Shown: positions 38,078 through 49,193 of the stretch, piece by piece
Numbering within the stretch: the stretch's first letter is position 1
Layout: every line of letters starts with the position of its first letter
NCBI GenBank assembly: GCA_916048095.2
Contig: OU696594.1
Coordinates: forward strand, 2,628,781 to 2,692,780
Reading direction: 5' to 3'
Source: Sacculina carcini
Lineage: Eukaryota > Arthropoda > Thecostraca > Sacculinidae
Length of the DNA stretch: 64,000 nt
The notes under the pieces: generated by a model
What the model was told of the DNA's origin: nothing
What the model saw: only the letters and a program-made list of their open reading frames with translations
Database searches by the model: none
Translations under genes and position numbers: made by a program

Positions 38078-39338
38078 AATAACCGAGGTATTCTCTCGAC
38101 CAGTGTTTGAAACCAGTGTGAAATCGTCCAAAACCCATGTATATTACCCAGTGAGTCGACTAAGCAGCGAAGGTCCGTTTGAATTTCACTTACCTGCGCT
38201 CGGTAAATCGTCTACGCGTCCATCAAAAACCAGGCTCTATGGCAAAGCACGTGTTGTCAATCGTGACGGTAGCGAGCTAATGGACGACGCCAACGTGAGC
38301 GTTGTCAATCTGCTACCACATGCTCTCTTCAAACAGATTGACTACCAGATTGGTGATACTATTGTATCGGATTCCAGCGCGCTGTATGGCTATCGTGCCT
38401 ATCTTGAGACGTTGTTGTCGTATAACCAGAACGCTAAAAACGGTCATTTACGGTCGGGTTTTTGGCGTAAAGATACTGCTGGACACTTGCATGATGTTAA
38501 ACTTTTGAACATTGGTTTTAACGAACGCAAACAATGGGTGGCTGGAAGCAAAGTTTTTGATTTTTGTATACCGCTACAACTGGATACCAACCATCAATGT
38601 CGTATATTGCCCGGTACAGTTTCGGAGAAACTCAAACTGATTCGAAACTCTGATCAGTTTGCTCTACTCGGTGCCGAGGGAGAATACAAGATTGAAATTG
38701 TCGACCTGTGTGTGCATGTCGAGAAAATAACGCTATCCGACTCGATGTGGGTGAATTTTCACAAACAGCTGGCGAAGACACCAGCCCGTTATCCTATTCC
38801 ACGAGTTCTACTGAAAACATATACTCTCCCCAAAGGAAACATGAGTGGAACGCTGAATAATATTTTCACCTCACAAGTGCCGCGACAAATTCTGTTGGGA
38901 CTCGTAAGCACTGAAGCGTATCATGGATCGCTACAGAAAAACCCATGGAATTTTCACCACTACCATCTAAACAGTCTTCAGTTCTATATAAATGGCGAGC
39001 CATACCCGTCACACCCTTATCGCCCCGATTTCACAAAAGGTCTATACATGAGATCGTATCTGTCACTGTTTGACGGCACCGGTCTCGATACGGAAAATCA
39101 GGGCCTGGATATCACACATGATGATTATGCGTCCGGCTATACTCTGTTTATTGTAGATTTGACTCCGGATCAGTGTGGTGGTGATCATTTGCATCCGCGT
39201 GAACAAGGTAATGTGAGGTGTGAGCTGGCATTCTCCTACGCTCTACCCGAGACAATTAACGTTCTAATCTACGCCACGTTTGAAAACGAAATCACAATTG
39301 ACAGCGCCGGACGTGTCAGCACAGATTTTCAACTATGA
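38049..39338 (+). CDS. Major capsid protein, double jelly-roll (F54H12.2-like)
   Basis: 429 aa from ATG 38049; an in-frame upstream extension lies within the preceding gene and is not needed. It belongs to the Polinton major capsid family, often annotated F54H12.2-like. Recognisable landmarks are FEFHLPALGK, VVNLLPHALFKQIDYQIGD, YRAYLETLLSYNQNAKN, FDFCIPLQLD, YKIEIVDLCVHVEKI, LNSLQFYINGEPYPSHPY and the C-terminal VLIYATFENEI. It would form trimeric capsomers of an icosahedral shell. Full-length and undisrupted. The stop overlaps the protease start (ATGA). Confidence 0.92.
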   Translation: MQNVDECACEITEVFSRPVFETSVKSSKTHVYYPVSRLSSEGPFEFHLPALGKSSTRPSKTRLYGKARVVNRDGSELMDDANVSVVNLLPHALFKQIDYQIGDTIVSDSSALYGYRAYLETLLSYNQNAKNGHLRSGFWRKDTAGHLHDVKLLNIGFNERKQWVAGSKVFDFCIPLQLDTNHQCRILPGTVSEKLKLIRNSDQFALLGAEGEYKIEIVDLCVHVEKITLSDSMWVNFHKQLAKTPARYPIPRVLLKTYTLPKGNMSGTLNNIFTSQVPRQILLGLVSTEAYHGSLQKNPWNFHHYHLNSLQFYINGEPYPSHPYRPDFTKGLYMRSYLSLFDGTGLDTENQGLDITHDDYASGYTLFIVDLTPDQCGGDHLHPREQGNVRCELAFSYALPETINVLIYATFENEITIDSAGRVSTDFQL

Positions 39339-39781
39339 ACGCTCTTGAATTGGAACGGCTGCTCGACACAGTCGCCACATTTCGAGGGGTTTGGGCGTGC
39401 GACCGGCTAAAACATTTCACATTTGCTCGTGGTGTGCGCACATCAATTATTGTGAATATACAACCGCGCTGGCAATCGGGTCTGCATTGGGTCGTGTTTG
39501 CCTGGGACGGTGAAAATCTCCAATATTTCGACTCGTCTGGCAACTCACCCATCTGGCATCCCTCGTTTGTAAATTTTATAAACAAACATGTCAATTACAG
39601 TCGATGTATGTTGAACACGCGCGTCATTCAGGCGCCGGACTCGGACGTGTGTGGACAGTACTGTGCCCTATTTGTTGCATTGTTTGACGCCGGCTGGGAT
39701 CTGCACGATTTCGTTTCGTGCCTATCCACCGACCCTGCTATCAACAATCAGCTTTTAGCGCTGGTATGGTCATACTTGTAG
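39335..39781 (+). CDS. Adenain-type cysteine protease (Ulp1-like fold)
   Basis: 148 aa, compact like other Polinton maturation proteases. Catalytic residues fit the adenovirus protease pattern: H51 in SGLHWVVF, D66 in YFDSSG, Q99 in IQAPDSDVCGQYC and C106, with the Q-to-C spacing of seven seen in adenain. It would process capsid and core precursors during assembly. It sits immediately after the major capsid gene with a 4-nt overlap, and its 3' end overlaps the following ORF by 16 nt. Confidence 0.92.
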   Translation: MNALELERLLDTVATFRGVWACDRLKHFTFARGVRTSIIVNIQPRWQSGLHWVVFAWDGENLQYFDSSGNSPIWHPSFVNFINKHVNYSRCMLNTRVIQAPDSDVCGQYCALFVALFDAGWDLHDFVSCLSTDPAINNQLLALVWSYL

Positions 39782-40290
39782 ACTGTGACGGTTTCCAGCA
39801 CAAGGATTCGCCTTTTGTTGTCAAGGAATTGGTTGTGCATGACCTGTGTTCGGGGTACTTGTGGCACACCATCTTACCGCCTCCACATTTAAAACTCAAC
39901 GCTGAGCGACGCAACTATTTTCTATTTTTGACGGCGACCCTACACGGCTTGGAATATAATTACAATCCTTACAACACGCACAAGTATGAACAAAAGCTGC
40001 GCGACGCAAGTTCCCTCATACAACGTCTAGCACCCGACCACATCTACGCCAAAGGACTCGACAAGGCTCGTCGACTTTCGCATCTACTTGAACTACACAT
40101 TGAAAATCTCGAAGACATCCTACCTGACTACTTATCCATGAACGCACGCAACATACATGTACTACCCAACATCACGCCGTGTCCATATAATCATGTCATT
40201 CCTACAAACTGCTGTATTTTACGTTGTCAACATTTCGCTAAATTGATGTATGCAATGAATCTGTGTACACCGCGCATGCTACCATTTTAA
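39766..40290 (+). CDS. Putative nuclease-like (DEDD/RNase H-fold?) conserved protein
   Basis: 174 aa from ATG 39766. The start VILVDCDGFQHKDSPFVVKE, the middle TATLHGLEYNYN and HIYAKGLDKARRLSHLL, and a late HIENLED match a pattern I know from uncharacterised insect and Polinton-linked proteins that begin with a D-x-x-G-F motif. The spaced acidic residues suggest a DEDD/RNase H-like fold, but that is inference. The C-terminus is Cys-rich (ITPCPYNH, NCCILRCQHF) and could bind a metal. An AATAAA overlaps the stop codon, a likely poly(A) signal for the whole block. Confidence 0.65.
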   Translation: MVILVDCDGFQHKDSPFVVKELVVHDLCSGYLWHTILPPPHLKLNAERRNYFLFLTATLHGLEYNYNPYNTHKYEQKLRDASSLIQRLAPDHIYAKGLDKARRLSHLLELHIENLEDILPDYLSMNARNIHVLPNITPCPYNHVIPTNCCILRCQHFAKLMYAMNLCTPRMLPF

Positions 40291-40294
40291 TAAA
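40289..40294 (+). terminator. Poly(A) signal AATAAA at end of capsid block
   Basis: TTTTAATAAATTG overlaps the stop codon of the preceding gene, followed within 25 nt by a long T-run (about 40311-40329). Confidence 0.5.
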
Positions 40295-40397
40295 TTGAAC
40301 GATAACAAAGTTTTTTTTTTTTTTTTTTTCGCGCGCAATAATAAAACTCTTGTGACACATTACGAAATGTATTGGTATACCGTACACATAGAATAAT

Positions 40398-41009
40398 TCA
40401 ACAAATTTTGTTCCGTTTACTTTGTGGTTCACCTTGAACCTCCTTGTGCACAATCATTTTCATTTTGTCGGCTTTAAATTCGCGATAAATCTTGGTTTCG
40501 GTCAAATACTGTTTTCTCGAGTCATAGTAGCTCATAACAATGGTCTTCATCCACTCCATTGTGTTGCGGGTCTCATCGCGCGGCCGGTAAATCTGAGTCT
40601 CGTCACTTCGCACCAACGCCACCGACAACACTTTGAATGATAAAGCAGCTGCAACGGCTCCAAGAACAGCATCTCTCATTGGCCGACTCATAAGTGTATC
40701 GATCACAATCTGTAGTGCACGCTCCTTGCACGTTGCACGTTGCACGTTGGTGAATATTCTGACCGCGCCGCGACGAAGTTTCCAAAAAGGGTCAAAATAT
40801 CGCTCAAGTTGCATAATATTTGTAAGCTGTTTTTGTAAGTGATCGAAATCTGTCTGACTGTGTTTTTCCAGTCGTCCGAAAATAATCCAAATCCTCTGCT
40901 CCAGCGGGTGTCCACAGATTAATGGTGTGTCGGCAACAAACTTGACCGCATGATGTTCTAATGGTAGGATCCGCTTGGACGTATCAACGTTTGTATTCAC
41001 CTGACTCAT
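40398..41009 (-). CDS. Unrecognised 203-aa alpha-helical protein
   Basis: The ATG at 41009 starts MSQVNTNVDTSKR. The body looks mostly helical, with LEQRIWIIFGRLEKHSQTDF, FDPFWKLRRGAVRIFTNV and a hydrophobic stretch MRDAVLGAVAAALSFKVLSV (about 110-129) that could be a membrane segment or a buried helix. The C-terminus is charged (EVQGEPQSKRNKIC). It converges with the capsid block and is the only minus-strand gene in the right half. No family assigned. A Bcl-2-like or other small helical viral regulator is conceivable, but the NWGR signature is absent. Confidence 0.6.
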   Translation of the reverse strand: MSQVNTNVDTSKRILPLEHHAVKFVADTPLICGHPLEQRIWIIFGRLEKHSQTDFDHLQKQLTNIMQLERYFDPFWKLRRGAVRIFTNVQRATCKERALQIVIDTLMSRPMRDAVLGAVAAALSFKVLSVALVRSDETQIYRPRDETRNTMEWMKTIVMSYYDSRKQYLTETKIYREFKADKMKMIVHKEVQGEPQSKRNKIC

Positions 41010-41191
41010 CTTGACAGTTCCGCGATAAAAAACTACACAACCTCACCCGCAAACGTCTCGAGCTCAACTGCGTATCACGGCTGAGACTAATTGCACTACT
41101 TTTCGACGCATGCGTCATAATTATCGCCATCACTCCGTGTTTGATAATTTCGTTCTTACAGTCATTGTTTATCTTTCTTTGTATAAACATC

Positions 41192-41464
41192 ATGAGCTGT
41201 GTTTCTCCTGCTACACTAGTGCCTAATTATAACTATCGATATGTTGGTGGTAGTTCGTCAGATTGCAAACAAATCATCAGCGAATCGTACAAGGAGTACA
41301 CATCGTTTGACGTGTGTCTTTCGGACGCTCTACAGGAAGGTGTTTCTGTGCCTGATACATGGTCGGCTGAGCTGGAAATTGTGTATGAGACACACGATAT
41401 GATTTACATCATAAAGATTGATCGAAAAATCAACAAACATTTGTGTTCACGATGTGTTCGTTGA
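41192..41464 (+). CDS. Unrecognised 90-aa protein near right TIR
   Basis: The first ATG of the open frame is at 41192 (MSCVSPATLVPNYNYRYVGG); the frame extends upstream to 41141 without an ATG. A pyrimidine-rich stretch ending CGTTCTTACAG at 41160 resembles a splice acceptor, so an upstream exon is possible. The product has several Cys, a region EGVSVPDTWSAELEIVYE and a basic C-terminus with LCSRCVR. It reads toward the right TIR and is divergent from the 203-aa gene. No domain recognised; may be small but real. Confidence 0.4.
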   Translation: MSCVSPATLVPNYNYRYVGGSSSDCKQIISESYKEYTSFDVCLSDALQEGVSVPDTWSAELEIVYETHDMIYIIKIDRKINKHLCSRCVR

Positions 41465-41708
41465 ATCGTGTCGTCAATATGATTCTACATGATTTCCACT
41501 TGTATATTTGCCATAATTGTGTATCAAGTGAAAATACACAAAGGTCATTTCGTTGCAAGTCATTTTTGTATCAATTCCGACACAGTCGAATAGCGTTTTA
41601 ATCCGATTTAGTCAGTGTTTGACATAAACCAGACACGTTATATAAACGTAGCTAGTGATTCACAAGCATTCGTTTCGGCTACATTTACATAAATTGTGTG
41701 TAAATTTG
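41465..41708. other. Gap before right TIR with a second copy of a TIR segment
   Basis: No gene seen. 41614-41668 (TTTGACATAAACCAGACACG, then TATATAAACGTAGC) is a diverged copy of 41818-41870 in the TIR, including the TTATATAAACGT motif. Confidence 0.6.
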
Positions 41709-42759
41709 GTCTTTGTTACCGGCAAATGTTTTAATCCCATACCTGTGTATCAGGTAAATATATTCATCCTTGGCTTGACGCCAATGAATTCATCTGGCAT
41801 TTTAATCCTTACCGCAGTATTTGACATAAACCAGACACTTTATATAAACGTGGCGAGTGATTCATCGTCATATTGGAACATTGTGTTTGCGACCGATTTA
41901 GTCAAACCGTTTTTTATATATATTTCAAGTATGATTGAAAATTATTATATTCACGTCTCTGCCAAACATCGACTTGGCGATCCCGATATAATGAGTATCG
42001 TGACATAAAATAGAAATAAAGGAAAAAAATAAAAGTTGGGCATAGAATAAAGAATAAATATAATAAGAAAGGAAGAATAGGAAATAAAAAATAAAAGTTG
42101 AGCATAGAATAAAGAATAAATATAATAAGAAAGGAAGAATAGGAAATAAAAAATAAAAGTTGGGCATAGAATAAAGAGTAAATATAATAAGAAAGGAAGA
42201 ATAAGAAATGAAAATAAAAGTTGGATTGGGTCGGGCTGGGTATAGAATAAAGAAAAAAAGTTAGGTTGAGCATAGAATAAAGAATAAATATAATAAGAAA
42301 GGAAGAATAAGAAATGAAAATAAAAGTTGGATTGGGTCGGGCTGGGTATAGAATAAAGAAAAAAAGTTAGGTTGAGCATAGAATAAAGAATAAATATAAT
42401 AAGAAAGGAAGAATAAGAAATAAAACTAAAAGTTGGGTTGGGTCGGGTTAGGAATAGAATAAAGAAAAAAAAGTTGGGTTAGGTTAAAAAAAGTTAGGTT
42501 AGGTTAAAAAAAAAGTTAGGTTAGGTTAGGTTAAAAAAAAACTATAAAAAAGTTAGGTTAGGTTAAAAAACTAAAAAAAGTTAGGTTAGGTTAAAAAAAA
42601 AAGTTAGGTTAGGTTAAAAAAAAAAAACTAAAAAAGTTAGGTTAGGTTAAAAAAAAACTAAAAAAAGTTAGGTTAGGTTAGGTTAGGTTAGGTTAGGTTA
42701 GGTTAGGTATACACAAAAAAGTTAGGTTAAAATGTAACAAAGTGGTGAACTCTTCTACT
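41709..42759 (-). repeat. Right terminal inverted repeat (about 1,051 bp)
   Basis: Inverted copy of 26243-27146, about 147 bp longer. Most of the excess is a second copy of a 106-bp segment containing TTGGATTGGGTCGGGCTGGG (starts near 42221 and 42327). The terminal telomere-like (TTAGG)n tract and the last 40 bases match the left end. Confidence 0.9.
42475..42710. repeat. (TTAGG)n telomere-like tract in right TIR
   Basis: Inverted counterpart of the left tract: GGTTAGGTTA blocks separated by A-runs, ending in about eight uninterrupted pentamers near 42666-42708. Confidence 0.85.
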
Positions 42760-42764
42760 ATTTG
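42760..42764. other. Target site duplication, right copy (ATTTG)
   Basis: ATTTG immediately follows the right TIR and continues into TGGGTATAAATTATAGC, exactly as in the unoccupied copies. The duplication is 5 bp by this alignment; 6 bp is usual for Polintons. Confidence 0.85.
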
Positions 42765-45700
42765 TGGGTATAAATTATAGCTTATCTTGTAGAACACAAA
42801 ATTCTCTACACAGTAGTATATTCCTGTGTAATCGCAAGTGCGTAAATTATGATTGGACTTCAGTGAAATTAAATCAGTGTATATTCATGTGTAATCGCCA
42901 GTGCGCATAATAGCTGTCAAATTGGCAACATGACATTTTGACTTTACACCGCCGTAACTTCCTTCAGATACACTTTGGATATTTAAGAATTATACCGTAT
43001 TGTAGAAACCAAAATTTCTAGCACGATGGTATAATTCATTTTAATGTGTCACAATTAGTTTTTGAGAAATAGGTAGAAAAATGAATAAATTTTAGTCACC
43101 CGGTGCTCAAGTGTAATTTTGGATGTATTTGAGAATTTTGCCAATTTTACACGTTTTTTGTATCATTTGTGGGTATAAATTATACCTTTTCTTGTAGAAC
43201 ACACAATTTTCTACACAGTAGTATATTCCGTTATTGAGGACAATAAAGCCTTTATATTCAGTATAGTGTAGCATTAATTAAACTGTACGCAATAAAACCA
43301 CACCATCCATGCTTGGAGATAATATGATGAATTCTTAATTGTGATTGGGCTTCAGTGAAATTTAATCGGTGTATATTCCTGTGTAATCGCAAGTGCGCAT
43401 AATAGCTGTCAAATTGGCAACATGATAATTTGACTTTACACCGCCGTAACTTCCTTCAGATACACTTTGTAAAATTACAAATTATACCGTATTGTAGAAA
43501 ACAAGATTTCTAGCACGATGGTATAATTTATTTTTATGTTTAACAAATAGTTACTGAGAAATAGTAGAAAAATTAATTAATTTTATTCGGCCGGTGTTCA
43601 AGTGAAATTTTGGATGTATTTGAGAATTTTGCCAATTTTACACGTTTTTTGTATCATTTGTGGGTATAAATTATAGCTTATCTTGTAGAACACAAAATTA
43701 TCTACACAGTAGTATATTCCTGTGTAATCGCAAGTGCGTAAATTATGATTGGACTTCAGTGAAATTAAATCAGTGTATATTCATGTGTAATCGCAAGTGC
43801 GCATAATAGCTGTCAAATTGGCAACATGACAATTTGACTTTACACCGCCGTAACTTCCTTCAGATACACTTTGGAAAATTATAAATTATACCGTATTGTA
43901 GAAAACAAAATTTTTAGCACGATGGTATAATTTATTTTTATGTGTAACAAATAGTTCCTGAGAAATAGGTAGAAAAATGAATATATTTTAGTCACCCGGT
44001 GTTCAAGTGTAATTTTGGATGTATTTGAGAATTTTGCCAATTTTACACGTTTTTTGTATCATTTGTGGGTATAAATTATAGCATATCTTGTAGAACACAA
44101 AATTCTCTACACAGTAGTATATTCCTGTGTAATCGCAAGTGCGTAAATTATGATTGGACTTCAGTGAAATTAAATCAGTGTATATTCATGTGTAATCGCC
44201 AGTGCGCATAATAGCTGTCAAATTGGCAACATGACATTTTGACTTTACACCGCCGTAACTTCCTTCAGATACACTTTGGATATTTAAGAATTATACCGTA
44301 TTGTAGAAACCAAAATTTCTAGCACGATGGTATAATTCATTTTAATGTGTCACAATTAGTTTTTGAGAAATAGGTAGAAAAATGAATAAATTTTAGTCAC
44401 CCGGTGCTCAAGTGTAATTTTGGATGTATTTGAGAATTTTGCCAATTTTACACGTTTTTTGTATCATTTGTGGGTATAAATTATACCTTTTCTTGTAGAA
44501 CACACAATTTTCTACACAGTAGTATATTCCGTTATTGAGGACAATAAAGCCTTTATATTCAGTATAGTGTAGCATTAATTAAACTGTACGCAATAAAACC
44601 ACACCATCCATGCTTGGAGATAATATGATGAATTCTTAATTGTGATTGGGCTTCAGTGAAATTTAATCGGTGTATATTCCTGTGTAATCGCAAGTGCGCA
44701 TAATAGCTGTCAAATTGGCAACATGATAATTTGACTTTACACCGCCGTAACTTCCTTCAGATACACTTTGTAAAATTACAAATTATACCGTATTGTAGAA
44801 AACAAGATTTCTAGCACGATGGTATAATTTATTTTTTTGTTTAACAAATAGTTACTGAGAAATAGTAGAAAAATTAATTAATTTTATTCGGCCGGTGTTC
44901 AAGTGTAATTTTGGATGTATTTGAGAATTTTGCCAATTTTACACGTTTTTTGTATCATTTGTGGGTATAAATTATACATTTTCTTGTAGAACACAAAATT
45001 CTCTACACAGTAGTATATTCCTGTGTAATCGCAAGTGCGCATAATAGCTGTCAAATTGGCAATATGTCCATTTGACTTTACACCGCCGTAACTTCCTTCA
45101 GATACACTTTAGAAAATTAAGAAGTATACCGTATTGTAGAAAACAAACTTTCCAGCACAATGGTATAATTTATTTTTATGTGTAACAAATAGTTCTTGAG
45201 AAATAGGTAGAAAAATGAATAAATTTTAGTCGCACGGTGTTCAAGTGTAATTTTGGATGTATTTGAGAATTTTTCCAATTTTACACGTTTTTTGTATCAT
45301 TTGTGGGTATAAATTATAGCGTTTCTTGTAGAACACAAACTTTTCTACACAATAGTATAATTTTTATAACTGTAACTCTGCTGGTTTAAGAGGAATAGAT
45401 AGCGGAATATTGACCAAAATATTCGCGTTTTTCAGTGCCTTTTTGACTTTGTCATTTTGACTTCACACCGCCGTAACTTTTTCCTAATACGCTCTGGAAA
45501 ATTAAAATTTATACCGTGCTGTAGAAAACAAAATTCCCAGCATGATGGTAATATTTATTTAGATGTGTGATGTTTAGTTGCTGAGAAATAGAGAAAAAAG
45601 TACAGAAAATCGGACGCGTCGAGCTTAAATATATTTTTGAATGTAGACTGAAATTTTGTCATTTTTACATATTTTATATTTAATTTTTGGATATTAATTA

Positions 45701-45944
45701 TAGCCTATCGCGTAGAACAGAATATTCTCTACACAGTGGCATAATCTGTTTGGCTGTACCATTTCTGGTTTATGAGGAGTAGATGTAGGAATATTGACCA
45801 AAATTTTCGCATTTTTATGGGTTCATTTTGTCTTTTCACCGCTATAACTTTTTTGATTTCATTTTTGAAATTTAAAATTTAATCTAAAGTGTAGAAAAGA
45901 AAATTTGCAACGTGATGGTATAAATTGTTAGCGGGTCACTTTTT
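42765..45944 (-). repeat. B0 unit, right part, with a 1,301-bp internal duplication
   Basis: Continues the sub-repeat broken at 26242. The segment from 42780 to about 43660 recurs at 44081 to about 44960, offset 1,301 bp (markers CCGTTATTGAGG at 43229 and 44530). It ends in the TTAGCGGGT|CACTTTTTTT junction (about 45929-45940), where the 5' end of the element has been lost in the tandem duplication. Confidence 0.75.
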
Positions 45945-48900
45945 TTAAACCCACCCGTCGTGCGGAACAATTCATACAATAAAATTCATATCAAATCCAT
46001 AAAATATATTGAATACAAATTGAAAAGCAAAAAATGTAAGCTATAAATATCTTGACCAATTGAAAAGTCTAAATGCCCGCGGGACATTTTTATTTCATAA
46101 AAATGAGCCATTGCTTCGTTTGCGTTTGAAGCCCCTGGTCATTGAACCAGCGAACCATGAACCAGCGCAATTATGTCACCTCATATTCAAGCATACATAC
46201 ACAGACAGACAGATAATTTCTTCTTTATGTATATATATAGCATTAAAACCGCATTAAAACCCGCCTGTTGTGCGGAACAATTCATAAAAATATTGCAAAT
46301 TAAAAATAAATAAGGCAAACTCATGAAGACCTTAATTAATTAAAAAGTCTAAATTTCATTATTTTTAATTTTATTTTGACAAAATATTTTCCTTCAGCCC
46401 GTCTCATATTTAAACCCGCCCGACGTGAGGAATAATTCAGAACTCGAACACCATCCGTTCTGGTTCTTGAAGTCAAATCCATTAGTTTTGTATATGAATT
46501 CATTCTATACGGTGAAATTGAACGTTTTATTGCTGCCCGCGGGACATTTTTATTTCATAAAAATGAGCCATCGCTTCGTTTGCGTTTGAAGCCCCTGATC
46601 ATTGAACCAGCGAACCATGAACCAGCGCAATTATGTCACCTCATATTCAAGCATACATACACAGACATACAGATAATTTCTTCTTTATGTATATATATAT
46701 ATATAGCATTAAAACCCGCCCGTTGTGCGGAGCAATTCATAACACTTGAGATACACTTTGGAAAATTCAGATACACTTTGGAAAATTAAGAATAATACCG
46801 TGTTGTAGAAAACAAAATTTCTAGCACGATGGTATAATAAAATTTAATGTATGACAAACAGTTCCTGAGAAATGGGTAGAAAAATGAATAAATTTTATTC
46901 ACCCGGTGTTCAAGTGTAATTTTGGATGTATTTGAGAATTTTGCCAATTTTACACGTTTTTTGTATCATTTGTGGGTATAAATTATAGCTTATCTTGTAG
47001 AACACAAAATTATCTACATAGTAGTATATTCCTGTGTAATCGCAAGTGCGCATAATAGCTGTCAAATTGGCAATATGTCCTTTTGAATTTACACCGCCGT
47101 AACTTCCTTTAGATACACTTTGCAAAATTACAAATTATACCGTATTGTAGAAAACAAAATTTTTAGCACGATGGTATAATTTATTTTTATGTGTAACAAA
47201 TAGTTCCTGAGAAATAGGTAGAAAAATGAATATATTTTAGTCACCCGGTGTTCAAGTGTAATTTTGGATGTATTTGAGAATTTTGCCAATTTTACACGTT
47301 TTTTGTATCATTTGTGGGTATAAATTATAGCATATCTTGTAGAACACAAAATTCTCTACACAGTAGTATATTCCTGTGTAATCGCAAGTGCGTAAATTAT
47401 GATTGGACTTCAGTGAAATTAAATCAGTGTATATTCATGTGTAATCGCCAGTGCGCATAATAGCTGTCAAATTGGCAACATGACATTTTGACTTTACACC
47501 GCCGTAACTTCCTTCAGATACACTTTGGATATTTAAGAATTATACCGTATTGTAGAAACCAAAATTTCTAGCACGATGGTATAATTCATTTTAATGTGTC
47601 ACAATTAGTTTTTGAGAAATAGGTAGAAAAATGAATAAATTTTAGTCACCCGGTGCTCAAGTGTAATTTTGGATGTATTTGAGAATTTTGCCAATTTTAC
47701 ACGTTTTTTGTATCATTTGTGGGTATAAATTATACCTTTTCTTGTAGAACACACAATTTTCTACACAGTAGTATATTCCGTTATTGAGGACAATAAAGCC
47801 TTTATATTCAGTATAGTGTAGCATTAATGAAACTGTACGCAATAAAACCACACCATCCATGCTTGGAGATAATATGATGAATTCTTAATTGTGATTGGGC
47901 TTCAGTGAAATTTAATCGGTGTATATTCCTGTGTAATCGCAAGTGCGCATAATAGCTGTCAAATTGGCAACATGATAATTTGACTTTACACCGCCGTAAC
48001 TTCCTTCAGATACACTTTGTAAAATTACAAATTATACCGTATTGTAGAAAACAAGATTTCTAGCACGATGGTATAATTTATTTTTTTGTTTAACAAATAG
48101 TTACTGAGAAATAGTAGAAAAATTAATTAATTTTATTCGGCCGGTGTTCAAGTGTAATTTTGGATGTATTTGAGAATTTTGCCAATTTTACACGTTTTTT
48201 GTATCATTTGTGGGTATAAATTATACATTTTCTTGTAGAACACAAAATTCTCTACACAGTAGTATATTCCTGTGTAATCGCAAGTGCGCATAATAGCTGT
48301 CAAATTGGCAATATGTCCATTTGACTTTACACCGCCGTAACTTCCTTCAGATACACTTTAGAAAATTAAGAAGTATACCGTATTGTAGAAAACAAACTTT
48401 CCAGCACAATGGTATAATTTATTTTTATGTGTAACAAATAGTTCTTGAGAAATAGGTAGAAAAATGAATAAATTTTAGTCGCACGGTGTTCAAGTGTAAT
48501 TTTGGATGTATTTGAGAATTTTTCCAATTTTACACGTTTTTTGTATCATTTGTGGGTATAAATTATAGCGTTTCTTGTAGAACACAAACTTTTCTACACA
48601 ATAGTATAATTTTTATAACTGTAACTCTGCTGGTTTAAGAGGAATAGATAGCGGAATATTGACCAAAATATTCGCGTTTTTCAGTGCCTTTTTGACTTTG
48701 TCATTTTGACTTCACACCGCCGTAACTTTTTCTTAATACGCTCTGGAAAATTAAAATTTATACCGTGCTGTAGAAAACAAAATTCCCAGCATGATGGTAA
48801 TATTTATTTAGATGTGTGATGTTTAGTTGCTGAGAAATAGAGAAAAAAGTACAGAAAATCGGACGCGTCGAGCTTAAATATATTTTTGAATGTAGACTGA

Positions 48901-49193
48901 AATTTTGTCATTTTTACATATTTTATATTTAATTTTTGGATATTAATTATAGCCTATCGCGTAGAACAGAATATTCTCTACACAGTGGCATAATCTGTTT
49001 GGCTGTACCATTTCTGGTTTATGAGGAGTAGATGTAGGAATATTGACCAAAATTTTCGCATTTTTATGGGTTCATTTTGTCTTTTCACCGCTATAACTTT
49101 TTTGATTTCATTTTTGAAATTTAAAATTTAATCTAAAGTGTAGAAAAGAAAATTTGCAACGTGATGGTATAAATTGTTAGCGGGTCACTTTTT
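45945..49193 (-). repeat. B1 unit, 3,249 bp, contains an intact Polinton empty site
   Basis: Starts TTAAACCCACCCGTCG and is nearly identical to 49194 onward and to B0 without the Polinton and its extra duplication. The sub-repeat at about 47303-47325 reads TTGTATCATTTGTGGGTATA, the pre-insertion form of the Polinton target. Confidence 0.8.
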
